Source: an uncultured Ruminococcus sp. (lineage in GTDB: Bacteria > Bacillota > Clostridia > Oscillospirales > Ruminococcaceae). Taken from it: a DNA stretch of 64,000 nt. Location of the stretch: assembly GCA_902788785.1 (NCBI GenBank), contig CADALT010000025.1, positions 1-64,000 of the forward strand, given 5' to 3'. The notes beneath the pieces were generated by a model. That model did not search any database and was not told the origin of the DNA. It saw only the letters and a program-made list of their open reading frames with translations. Position numbers and translations under genes: made by a program. Shown one piece after another: positions 50,063 to 57,702 of this stretch (position 1 is the stretch's first letter; each line of letters starts with the position of its first letter).

Positions 50063-51037
50063 TTACTGAATTTGGTCCATGAAATTCATTAGGATGTCTG
50101 AGCATTCTTTAGGTTTATCTAGGTATATTTCATGCCAACCCGGAAGTTCTACCATTTGACAATTTCCTAGCTTTTCCACGAATGGTGTATATATATCGAA
50201 TGAATCGTACTCTATGTCATACGTAGTTGCCGCAACATATACCTTGGGTATATCATTCTTTTCTAAGGTATCCCAAGTCTTTCTTATGTTGTCTCCAAAT
50301 AGTTTTTCTTCCGAATCACATGCATTTGAACCCATAGACTTTGCTATCATGCCCCATGCTATTTCTCTATGTCCCTCATCAACGAGAGCAAAGGTGCCAC
50401 CATCTTCATCATCATCTTCGTTACAAACAGTTTTAATAAAAGCTCTAATCAGGCCAAATTTTCCTGCTGTATGCATCCAATCTGGGAAGAAATCCCAATC
50501 ACTATACTGATCCTTTTCAATTGGATAAATAGGTACGCCATCCCAAATTACCACTCCTTCAATCTCATCTGGATAGTGACTTTCCCAATAAGCTGAATAA
50601 ATGCCACCTAAAGAATGCCCCATAAGGATGTAAGGTGCCTGCACACCTGCATTCTTAAGAGCCTTGCGATAATCTTCAACAACATATTCTACAGTCATAT
50701 CGTTTTTTGTATCCTCGCTTAAACCATATCCAGCTCGATCAATAAAATACAATTCATTGTTCTTTTCAACTTCTTTTGTCATTCCTCTCCAACTAAGGAA
50801 AGCTTCGCCATCAAGAAAACCTGATAAGCAAACAATTCTATGGTCGCCATTATCTTTTCCACACTTATAAACATTAAGAGAATAGTCACCCACTGAAACT
50901 AGATTCCCATATCCCTCTGACCTAAGCTGCTTGGCCTCACCATGCATTTTTAAATGTTGATAAGAAGCAAATATAGTAACAAACAAGACAATCCCTGCCA
51001 AAATAATACCTACAGCACGTCCTATAATCTTTTTCAT
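50063..51037 (-). CDS. Membrane-anchored alpha/beta hydrolase
   Basis: 324 residues, GGAG before the ATG. An N-terminal anchor (AVGIILAGIVLFVTIFASYQ) precedes a hydrolase with the nucleophile elbow LMGHSLGGIYSAYW, an RAGYGLS lid region and a histidine in ELPGWHEIYLDKP. Base composition is visibly AT-richer than the neighbours, with codons rare in the rest of the window, which points to recent acquisition. It lies between a truncated MATE gene and an IS element. Its promoter seems to combine an IS-end -35 with a flanking -10. Substrate unknown; proline-iminopeptidase-like or thioesterase roles are possible. Confidence 0.82.
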   Translation of the reverse strand: MKKIIGRAVGIILAGIVLFVTIFASYQHLKMHGEAKQLRSEGYGNLVSVGDYSLNVYKCGKDNGDHRIVCLSGFLDGEAFLSWRGMTKEVEKNNELYFIDRAGYGLSEDTKNDMTVEYVVEDYRKALKNAGVQAPYILMGHSLGGIYSAYWESHYPDEIEGVVIWDGVPIYPIEKDQYSDWDFFPDWMHTAGKFGLIRAFIKTVCNEDDDEDGGTFALVDEGHREIAWGMIAKSMGSNACDSEEKLFGDNIRKTWDTLEKNDIPKVYVAATTYDIEYDSFDIYTPFVEKLGNCQMVELPGWHEIYLDKPKECSDILMNFMDQIQ

Positions 51038-51091
51038 CTTTCTCTCCTACCAATAACACATATTCCAATTATTTTACTACGACTGTCATAG

Positions 51092-51104
51092 TATGTCTGA
51101 CATA
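51092..51104. promoter_or_regulatory. Palindromic operator candidate for the hydrolase
   Basis: TATGTCTGACATA, a perfect 13-bp palindrome with flanking ACTA/TAGT symmetry, just downstream of the -10 box. It looks like a TetR- or MarR-type site; no such regulator is in the window. Confidence 0.45.
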
Positions 51105-51107
51105 GTA

Positions 51108-51136
51108 TATATATCATAGGAGTGTCGGTTTGTCAA
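51108..51136 (-). promoter_or_regulatory. Hybrid IS-end promoter of the hydrolase
   Basis: Minus strand TTGACA (51131-51136) lies inside the left IS terminal repeat; after a 17-base spacer, the -10 TATATA (51108-51113) lies in the flank. The IS insertion therefore appears to have created or altered this promoter. Confidence 0.6.
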
Positions 51137-51154
51137 TGATGTGATACAAAAATT

Positions 51155-52132
51155 TCAAAAAAGTTCACCATTTGAAAGGAAGGCGCTGATATAATCAGCG
51201 GGAGACTTCCAGTTCAATGGCCGCATGGGGAATTTGTTATATTTTCTGCTGTGTACAGCAAGCTGCTTTTTGAAGTCTTCAAACGAATAAAACCTGTGCG
51301 TTGCATAGAAATATTCGTTGTCTTTGCGGTGGGAACGCTCGACTTTTCCGTTGTGTCTCGGTGTGTACGGCTTTATCAGCTTGTGCCTTATCCCATACTG
51401 TTTGAGGCGAGCCTCAAACAGCGTAGGCGTGGGCTTTTCGGAACTTCCGAGCCGCTTTGTAAACTCCTGACCGTTATCAGTCTGGACACACTCGACCTTG
51501 AATTTGAAGGCTTTGAGCATATGTTCAAGGAACACCGCCGAGCTGTATGAGCTGTGTTCTTCAAAGGCTTCCAGATACCGAAAACGTGAGTATTCGTCGA
51601 TCGCTGTGTATTGATAAAACTTTCTGCCCTCGGCTTTCGCATCGCCCACGATACAGGCTTCGGGAACGAACTTAACGTCGATCTGAACCCGTTGACCGAG
51701 ATAGAGCATCTTCTCATAAGGCTTCGGTATGTACTTCGGATTCGGCGGCTTTACAGGCTGTAATTCGAGCTTGCGAAGCATTCTCCAAAGCGCCGTGACC
51801 GAGCGTGTATAGCCCTTTTGCCGCAGCTTGACCCAGAACACGACTAAGCCTGTGTGCTTGTTCTTTTTACGCATACGCTTGATGAGCTCGATCTCTTCCT
51901 CAGTATGCTGATTCGGGTGGCTGTGAGGACGGTGGGAACGGTCTTTGAGAGAATCAAGCGTGCCGTCATATCGTTTTCGCCACCGATAGATTGTCGCACG
52001 ACTGACATTGTAACGTATCGCAGCGGCTGTTACACCTTTTTTGAAAGAATATTTAATTATGGCTTGACGGCGGGTGGTAATTTGTGTTATAATGGCTTGA
52101 CGGCGGGTGGTAATTTGTGTTATAGTATTCAT
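51155..52132 (-). CDS. IS481-family transposase
   Basis: 325 residues. An N-terminal helix-turn-helix (GVTAAAIRYNVSRATIYRWR) is followed by an rve-type DDE core: first aspartate in RVQIDVKFV, second in VQTDNGQEF and glutamate in GKVERSHRKDNEYF. The C-terminal NWKSPADYI is typical of IS481 transposases. The start is the ATG at 52132; GGAGG lies 14 bases upstream, further than usual. Residues ITQITTRRQAI are repeated twice in tandem at the N-terminus owing to a 33-bp duplication. The reading frame is intact, so the element may be active. Confidence 0.88.
   Translation of the reverse strand: MNTITQITTRRQAIITQITTRRQAIIKYSFKKGVTAAAIRYNVSRATIYRWRKRYDGTLDSLKDRSHRPHSHPNQHTEEEIELIKRMRKKNKHTGLVVFWVKLRQKGYTRSVTALWRMLRKLELQPVKPPNPKYIPKPYEKMLYLGQRVQIDVKFVPEACIVGDAKAEGRKFYQYTAIDEYSRFRYLEAFEEHSSYSSAVFLEHMLKAFKFKVECVQTDNGQEFTKRLGSSEKPTPTLFEARLKQYGIRHKLIKPYTPRHNGKVERSHRKDNEYFYATHRFYSFEDFKKQLAVHSRKYNKFPMRPLNWKSPADYISAFLSNGELF
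52059..52124. repeat. 33-bp tandem duplication in transposase N-terminus
   Basis: Two exact copies of 33 bases (52059-52091 and 52092-52124), each 11 codons, adding one ITQITTRRQAI unit to the protein without a frameshift. Confidence 0.85.
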
Positions 52133-52279
52133 AGCGAATCACATGACCTCCTGTTGCTTTTTTGTGTAGCAACTTAACTGTAACACAGGTTCATGCTGGT
52201 TCGCTATCTTTTTTTCTTAATTTTGTCTCACATCTATTGTAAACCTACAGGCATTTTTTCAAAAAATTGACTGAAACTG

Positions 52280-52308
52280 TTGAAAAAGACAAGATGATGT
52301 GGTATAAT
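52280..52308 (+). promoter_or_regulatory. Promoter of nadB-nadC
   Basis: TTGAAA (52280-52285), 17-base spacer, TATAAT (52303-52308), only about 30 bases from the IS end. Confidence 0.7.
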
Positions 52309-52364
52309 AAAATAAGTATATCATTTTGATGTGCTTAATCGTGCATAGCAAAGAGGTCTTATAT

Positions 52365-53873
52365 ATGAATAAAGATTTTGATGTAATTATCGCAGGCTGC
52401 GGTGCAGCAGGACTTTACGGCGCACTCAATCTTCCGAGTGAACTCAGTGTGCTGGTGCTTTCAAAGCGAGAGCTTACTCTGTGCAATTCCGCACTGGCGC
52501 AGGGCGGTATCGCAGGCGTATACAAAAGCCCAGATGATTCTCCCGAGGATCACAAGGAGGATACCCTGATAGCAGGCGGCTTCGAGAACGATCTTGATGC
52601 CACCGAAGTGCTGGTAAACGAGGCTAAGATAGATATCGACAGGATAATCAAGCTGGGCGTGGATTTCGATAAAACCCCCGACGGCGATTACCACCGCACC
52701 CTTGAAGGCGGACACGGCAAACACCGTATCTTCCACCACAAGGACTCCACAGGTTATGAGATAGAGACTAAGCTGCTGGCTTATGTGCAGACCCTGCCCA
52801 ATGTCACCATCTGGGAGAATGCCCTGATGTGCGACTGCCACAAGACCGAGGGCGGCTTCTCGTTCCTGATACTTAAAGATGATGAGTATCATATCTGCAA
52901 CTGCCGCAAGAGCATTTTTGCTACAGGCGGCATAGGCAGAGTTTACGAGTTCACCACCAATTCTGCCATCGCCACAGGTGACGGCATCGCCAAGGCTTAC
53001 GAGATGGGCGCTGAGATCAAGCACCTGAGCTATATACAGTTCCACCCCACAGCTTTCAACAACCGCACCACCAGAGAATGTTTCCTTATCTCCGAGGCGG
53101 TACGAGGCGAGGGCGCATATCTTCTCAACTGCAACAAGGAACGCTTTATGCAGAAATATGACCGCCGCAAGGAACTGGCTCCCAGAGATGTGGTATCACA
53201 TTCGATAATCTTCGAGTCGAGGAAAACAGGGTCGGATGAGTTCTATATCGATATCTCCCACAAAGACCCCGAGTTCGTTAAGAACCGTTTCCCGATGATA
53301 TATAAAAATCTGCTTGCCGCAGGTTATGATATGACCAAAGAACCTGTGCCTATCTTCCCCTGCCATCACTACCTGATGGGCGGCATAAATGTAGACACCT
53401 TTGCAAGAACGAATATCGACGGACTTTATGCCTGCGGTGAGTGTTCACACACAGGAGTACACGGCAACAACAGACTTGCCAGCAACTCTCTGCTTGAAGC
53501 GCTGGTCTTCTCAAGACGTGCCGCACACGACATCGCAGAAAAGCTCAAAGCCGAACCCGATGTAAAGCCCGAAAGCTATAACTATGAGATAAACAAGGAT
53601 GCGCCCCATATCCCATCGGGCATACGCCGTGAGATACGCTCCATCATGCAGAAGAGCTTTTTCGTACTGCCCGATATAGGCAGTCTTCAGGACGGTCTTA
53701 CCAGAGTATCCAAGATAAAGGATATGCTGGTCAAGGGTGATTTTAAGCTAGACAGGGATTATATCGAGGCGAGAAGCCTTGCAACGGTGGCATACATCAT
53801 ACTGACCGAGGCGGTGGAGATAGCTTTCGAGAACGTACCGCTTGATTATGTTGACTACGAACACGGTTTCTGA
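52365..53873 (+). CDS. nadB: L-aspartate oxidase
   Basis: 502 residues from the ATG at 52365, with AGAGG upstream. The FAD motif VIIAGCGAAGLYGAL, LAQGGIAG, EGGHGKHRIFHHKD, HLSYIQFHPTAF, FLISEAVRGEGAYL and NRLASNSLLEALVF are typical of NadB. It oxidises aspartate to iminoaspartate, the first step of NAD synthesis; in anaerobes fumarate can serve as electron acceptor. nadC follows 17 bases later in one operon. nadA, usually in the same operon, is not present here. Confidence 0.92.
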   Translation: MNKDFDVIIAGCGAAGLYGALNLPSELSVLVLSKRELTLCNSALAQGGIAGVYKSPDDSPEDHKEDTLIAGGFENDLDATEVLVNEAKIDIDRIIKLGVDFDKTPDGDYHRTLEGGHGKHRIFHHKDSTGYEIETKLLAYVQTLPNVTIWENALMCDCHKTEGGFSFLILKDDEYHICNCRKSIFATGGIGRVYEFTTNSAIATGDGIAKAYEMGAEIKHLSYIQFHPTAFNNRTTRECFLISEAVRGEGAYLLNCNKERFMQKYDRRKELAPRDVVSHSIIFESRKTGSDEFYIDISHKDPEFVKNRFPMIYKNLLAAGYDMTKEPVPIFPCHHYLMGGINVDTFARTNIDGLYACGECSHTGVHGNNRLASNSLLEALVFSRRAAHDIAEKLKAEPDVKPESYNYEINKDAPHIPSGIRREIRSIMQKSFFVLPDIGSLQDGLTRVSKIKDMLVKGDFKLDRDYIEARSLATVAYIILTEAVEIAFENVPLDYVDYEHGF

Positions 53874-53890
53874 TTTACGGAGGACAGAAT

Positions 53891-54730
53891 ATGAGATTGA
53901 TGCAGTTTCAGATAGATGATATAATAAAAACAGCTTTGCTGGAGGATATAAACTATATAGATGTTACCACCGACCTGCTGGTCGATGAGGACGCTGTGAG
54001 CACAGCCAAGTATGTTTCCAAGGACGAAGGCGTGCTTTGCGGTATAGATGTGGCAGTAAGAGTATTCAAGCTGCTGGATGACCGTGTAAGCGCACGCATA
54101 TTCATCCACGACGGTGAGATGGTGCAGAAAGGCGATATAATCGCAGAGATAACGGGTCCCACAAGGGCATTGCTCAAAGGCGAAAGAACAGCCCTCAATC
54201 TGGTACAGCATATGTCGGGCATAGCTACTGCTACAAATAAGTGCGTACAGCTGATAGCCGGTACAAAGGCATCTGTTGCGGATACGAGGAAAACGCTCCC
54301 CGGACTGCGTGTTATACAGAAATACGCTGTTACCGTGGGCGGCGGCAAAAACCACAGATACAACCTCTCCGACTGTGCCATGCTCAAAGATACTCATCTT
54401 GATGCTTACGGCAGCATGACAGGTGCAGTTAATGCCCTGCGTGAAAAAATGGGACATACTGTCAAGATAGAGGTCGAAGCCGAGAACCTTGATATGCTCA
54501 AAGAAGCTCTCGACCTGGGTGTTGAGATAATCATGCTGGATAATATGAGCTGTGAGGAAATGGCTGAGGCTGTAAAGCTCACCAATGGCAGAGCACTGCT
54601 GGAAGCCTCAGGCAATGTCACCGAGCAGACCATACGTGCAATAGCCGAAACAGGCGTGGATATAATCTCGCTGGGCGCACTGACCCATTCCGTAAAGGCT
54701 TTTGACATATCAATGAAGATGGTAAAATAA
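53891..54730 (+). CDS. nadC: Quinolinate phosphoribosyltransferase (nicotinate-nucleotide pyrophosphorylase)
   Basis: 279 residues, GGAGG before the ATG. Family motifs: LEDINYIDVTTDLLV, ERTALNLVQHMSGIAT, ADTRKTLPGLRVIQKYAV, GGGKNHRYNLSD, EVEAENLDMLKEAL, IIMLDNMS and EASGNVTEQTIRAIAETGVD. It makes nicotinate mononucleotide from quinolinate and PRPP. It is the second gene of the nadBC operon. All active-site segments are intact and the length is normal. Confidence 0.93.
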   Translation: MRLMQFQIDDIIKTALLEDINYIDVTTDLLVDEDAVSTAKYVSKDEGVLCGIDVAVRVFKLLDDRVSARIFIHDGEMVQKGDIIAEITGPTRALLKGERTALNLVQHMSGIATATNKCVQLIAGTKASVADTRKTLPGLRVIQKYAVTVGGGKNHRYNLSDCAMLKDTHLDAYGSMTGAVNALREKMGHTVKIEVEAENLDMLKEALDLGVEIIMLDNMSCEEMAEAVKLTNGRALLEASGNVTEQTIRAIAETGVDIISLGALTHSVKAFDISMKMVK

Positions 54731-54893
54731 TATTAGTAAAACGCCACGGCAAAACATGACAAAAAAGTATATGTCTGCCCTATTTCACGATAGTTCGGGA
54801 CTGATGCTTTGTGTTTTGCACTGGCGTTTAGTATAAGAGGATATAGCAGAAACAAGATAAAGATATTCTTTACGACAGGTTCGTGGATAAACT

Positions 54894-55334
54894 ATGGATA
54901 CAAGAACAAGAAACAAAAAACTCATGTGCCTGATAGTTGGCGTGCTTTTTACGGTGGCATCAATTATAGGGCTTATAAAGGTAAATACCGACAAGCACCG
55001 CCTGGCACGCTGTACCGAACAGACTCGGGGACAGGTGATAAAAGTCACCGTGAGAGAACATCACCCACGCAAAAGCAAAAACTATAATACCTATATGACC
55101 GAATACAGCTTTGAAGCAAACGGCACCGTGTATACGGGGGTGGTCAGCCTTTCCGAAAAGAATCGCCTTGATACAGGCGACAGCCTTGACCTGCGCTACG
55201 ACCCCGATGACCCCGAAAACAACAATGCAGACTTAGCCTACAGACCTGGCACGCCCGCAATAGTGTATGTTTCATTTTGTCTGGCAGTGGGGATAGTTCT
55301 TATAATTCTGCCCCTGATACGAAAGCCACGGTAA
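54894..55334 (+). CDS. DUF3592-like membrane protein (1 of 3)
   Basis: 146 residues. Two membrane helices flank a small beta-rich extracellular domain with Y-TEYSFEANGTVYTG and DLRYDPDDPENN, the DUF3592 signature (the RYDPxxP motif). The ribosome binding site is weak. Function is unknown. It is the first of three tandem genes with the same plan, all on the plus strand. Confidence 0.72.
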   Translation: MDTRTRNKKLMCLIVGVLFTVASIIGLIKVNTDKHRLARCTEQTRGQVIKVTVREHHPRKSKNYNTYMTEYSFEANGTVYTGVVSLSEKNRLDTGDSLDLRYDPDDPENNNADLAYRPGTPAIVYVSFCLAVGIVLIILPLIRKPR

Positions 55335-55447
55335 AAAGCAACGGCAGGTTGCGCAATTGAATGGTTTTGTTGGTAGATTTTTGGCATAAGAGGTGTTATT
55401 ATATTAACACAACAAAAAATGTCAAAGATCTCAAGGAGGAAACAAAA

Positions 55448-56194
55448 ATGGCAAGAACAAGAACAAAAGGCTCACCTGCGGTTTTGGTGTTGGTCGGCTT
55501 AGTCATACTTCTGCTGGGCATATTCACTATCCTCAGCTCGATCAGCAACAAAAAAACATTAGACAAGTGTACCGCCACAGTAACAGGCGAGGTCACCAAC
55601 GTGAAGTCGGTGCGCCATACCACTAAAAAAGGCAAACATGGCAGACGCACCTATCACACCTACACTGCCGAGTATACCTACGAGGTGGACGGTGTGACCT
55701 ATAACGACTCGGTAAGCATGGGTAAGTCAAAGTCCCGTGACAGAGGCAGTGCTATTCCCGTAAACTACGATCCTGCCAACCCCAAGAACAACTGCACTTC
55801 CTACGAAAGAAGCCAGAATTCCAACGGCTATTTCACAGGCGGAGCAATGGTGCTGTTCAGCATCATCATGGTGGCCGCAGGTATAAAGGGCACAAAGAAC
55901 AATACCATCAACAACACAGCCCGTGCGGCAGCGATACCTTTCGCTGCACAGAACATGGACAATGGTTTTGGCAGCAGCAGCTTAAATAACAACTATAATA
56001 ACTACAATAACAACTTCAATAGTGATCTCAACAATAATCCCGGCAGCAATTACGGCGGCTATGATAACAATTACAACAACAATTATAACAACTACAATAA
56101 TAACAACAACTATAATAACAGCTACAACAATAACTACGGCGGATATCAGGATAACAGCGGCTTTAGCGACAACGACTTCAACCAGCTGAACTGA
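55448..56194 (+). CDS. DUF3592-like membrane protein with Asn/Tyr-rich tail (2 of 3)
   Basis: 248 residues from the ATG at 55448, with GGAGG upstream. The DUF3592 plan is kept: helix LVLVGLVILLLGIFTILS, the domain YTAEYTYEVDGVTYNDSV with VNYDPANPKNN, and a second helix near residue 140. The C-terminal 75 residues are almost only asparagine, tyrosine, glycine and serine (repeats such as NNYNNYNNN), which is prion-like low complexity. The tail would face the cytoplasm if the two helices form a hairpin. Function unknown. Confidence 0.76.
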   Translation: MARTRTKGSPAVLVLVGLVILLLGIFTILSSISNKKTLDKCTATVTGEVTNVKSVRHTTKKGKHGRRTYHTYTAEYTYEVDGVTYNDSVSMGKSKSRDRGSAIPVNYDPANPKNNCTSYERSQNSNGYFTGGAMVLFSIIMVAAGIKGTKNNTINNTARAAAIPFAAQNMDNGFGSSSLNNNYNNYNNNFNSDLNNNPGSNYGGYDNNYNNNYNNYNNNNNYNNSYNNNYGGYQDNSGFSDNDFNQLN

Positions 56195-56216
56195 TATACT
56201 ATTGAGGTGGAGAACT

Positions 56217-56714
56217 TTGTTTAAAAGAAATCATATCGGCAGCACTTCGATGATGGTCATCGGTATCATCATGATGATAATTGCGGCTGCGGTCATGTAC
56301 TTCGCAAAAGCCCGACTGGACAGCGAAAAACGCTGTATCAGCACCACAGATGCCGTCATCACAAGTGTTGATAAGATACGCAAGACTAAAAAAGAAAACG
56401 GCAAAGAGCGCACGACCTATAAGTACAGTACGGACTACAAATATGAAGTGGGTGCGGATACCTACTCGGGACATATTATCTTTAACGAAGGTTTCAGTAA
56501 AAAGGTCGGTGATACGATCAAGGTAAACTATAACCCCGATGACCCGAAAGAGCACTACTGCCAATCAAGTCACCGTGGTATGTCGCTGGTGATAATGGCT
56601 GTACTAATAGCCGTGGTCGCACTGGTGATAATAATAGATAATGCCACATCAAATATCAGGGTGCACAGAAGAATAGCAAAGATCAGAAAAGAGCAAAGAC
56701 TCAGAAACCAATAA
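56217..56714 (+). CDS. DUF3592-like membrane protein (3 of 3)
   Basis: About 165 residues from a TTG start at 56217 with GAGGTGG six bases upstream; no ATG fits better. Helix SMMVIGIIMMIIAAAVMYF, domain YSTDYKYEVGADTYSG with VNYNPDDPKEHYC, and second helix LVIMAVLIAVVALVIII. It is closely related in plan to the two preceding genes and lies 22 bases after the second. A purine/pyrimidine phosphorylase gene follows 21 bases downstream. Confidence 0.7.
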   Translation: MFKRNHIGSTSMMVIGIIMMIIAAAVMYFAKARLDSEKRCISTTDAVITSVDKIRKTKKENGKERTTYKYSTDYKYEVGADTYSGHIIFNEGFSKKVGDTIKVNYNPDDPKEHYCQSSHRGMSLVIMAVLIAVVALVIIIDNATSNIRVHRRIAKIRKEQRLRNQ

Positions 56715-56735
56715 ACAACTCAGGAGGGATATACC

Positions 56736-57524
56736 ATGGCAAGCATACTTGACGGCGAAAGACAATTCCACATACACACCCTGCCCGATGAGGTGGGCAG
56801 ATATGTTATCCTGCCGGGAGACCCGGGCAGAGTACCTAAAATAGCGGCATTTCTTGAAGATGCTGTTCAGGTGGCGCAGAACCGTGAGTATAATGTGTAT
56901 ACAGGCACACTCTGCGGTGAAAAAGTATCTGTGTGCTCCACAGGCATAGGCGGTCCTTCTGCGGCGATAGCTGTGGAGGAGCTTATAAAATGCGGTGCTG
57001 ACACTTTCATCCGCATAGGCACCTGCGGCGGCATACAGCTGAAAATATGGGGCGGCGACCTGATAGTTGCATCAAGCGCCATCAGGGGCGAGGGTACCAG
57101 CTATGAGTATCTCCCCACGGGCTATCCTGCGGCAGCTGACTTCGAGGTGGTCAAAGCGCTGGTCGATGCGGCAGATGCGCTTTCTTCGGACGATAACGGC
57201 AACCGCTATCATGTGGGCGTGGTACATTCAAAGGACAGCTTCTACGGGCAGGTCGAGCCTGATGGTTCAGGCGTTGCGGAAGATGTCAAAAAGCGCTGGA
57301 ACAGCTATGTAAAATGCGGCTGTCTTGCGTCAGAGATGGAGTGTTCTGCGATATACTCCGTGGGACTGGTCAGAGGAGTGCGCTGCGGCGGAGTGCTGAC
57401 AGCACTCTGGAATGCCGAGCGTTCAAAACTCGGTATGCCCGACACCCTCACGGATGACTCCACCAGAGGTATAAAATGTGCAATAAATGCAATAAAACTG
57501 CTGATAGAACGTGACAAGAAATAA
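56736..57524 (+). CDS. Uridine phosphorylase-like nucleoside phosphorylase
   Basis: 262 residues, AGGAGGG before the ATG. The family-1 phosphorylase motifs are ILPGDPGRVPKIAAFL (phosphate binding), CSTGIGGPSAAIAVEEL, IRIGTCGGIQ and the ribose-binding EMECSAIYSVGLVRGVR. The GIGGPS and TCGGI pattern is closest to uridine phosphorylases. It would split uridine to uracil and ribose-1-phosphate in nucleoside salvage. A strong terminator follows. Confidence 0.86.
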   Translation: MASILDGERQFHIHTLPDEVGRYVILPGDPGRVPKIAAFLEDAVQVAQNREYNVYTGTLCGEKVSVCSTGIGGPSAAIAVEELIKCGADTFIRIGTCGGIQLKIWGGDLIVASSAIRGEGTSYEYLPTGYPAAADFEVVKALVDAADALSSDDNGNRYHVGVVHSKDSFYGQVEPDGSGVAEDVKKRWNSYVKCGCLASEMECSAIYSVGLVRGVRCGGVLTALWNAERSKLGMPDTLTDDSTRGIKCAINAIKLLIERDKK

Positions 57525-57541
57525 CATCACCACATAAACAC

Positions 57542-57575
57542 AAAAGGACGGATAGTTTCGCTATCCGTCCTTTTG
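57542..57575 (+). terminator. Terminator after nucleoside phosphorylase gene
   Basis: AAAAGGACGGATAG/CTATCCGTCCTTTT around TTTCG: a very strong hairpin. Confidence 0.92.
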
Positions 57576-57627
57576 CTGTAAAAATGTAAAAAGTGTATCA
57601 ATACAAGTAAACTCGTGTTATAAGCTT

Positions 57628-57702
57628 GTGGGTCAGATCAGTCGCCTGATCCGGGGGTCAGATGAGACGTCTGATCCAGGGGTCAGATGAGTCGTCTGAT
57701 CC
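57628..57702. repeat. Three tandem 25-bp palindromic repeats
   Basis: Units at 57628-57652, 57653-57677 and 57678-57702, each reading near GGGTCAGATGAGTCGTCTGA with small variations and each internally palindromic. The last unit contains the stop codon of the P60 hydrolase gene (57683-57685), so the array starts in its final codons and extends downstream. Confidence 0.85.

Larger units (their letters stand above)
51123..52249. mobile_element. IS481-type insertion sequence
   Basis: About 1.13 kb. Imperfect terminal inverted repeats of about 29 bp start with TGT: left TGTCGGTTTGTCAATGATGT (51123 on), right (reverse) TGTAGGTTTACAATAGATGT (52249 down), both continuing into GA-ACAAAA. One transposase gene fills it. 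A clear target duplication was not found in the few flanking bases, so the exact ends are provisional by a base or two. Confidence 0.72.

Noticed and set aside
57628-57702. Possible CRISPR-like array
   Set aside because: Units are directly adjacent without spacers, only three, and palindromic; no cas genes nearby.
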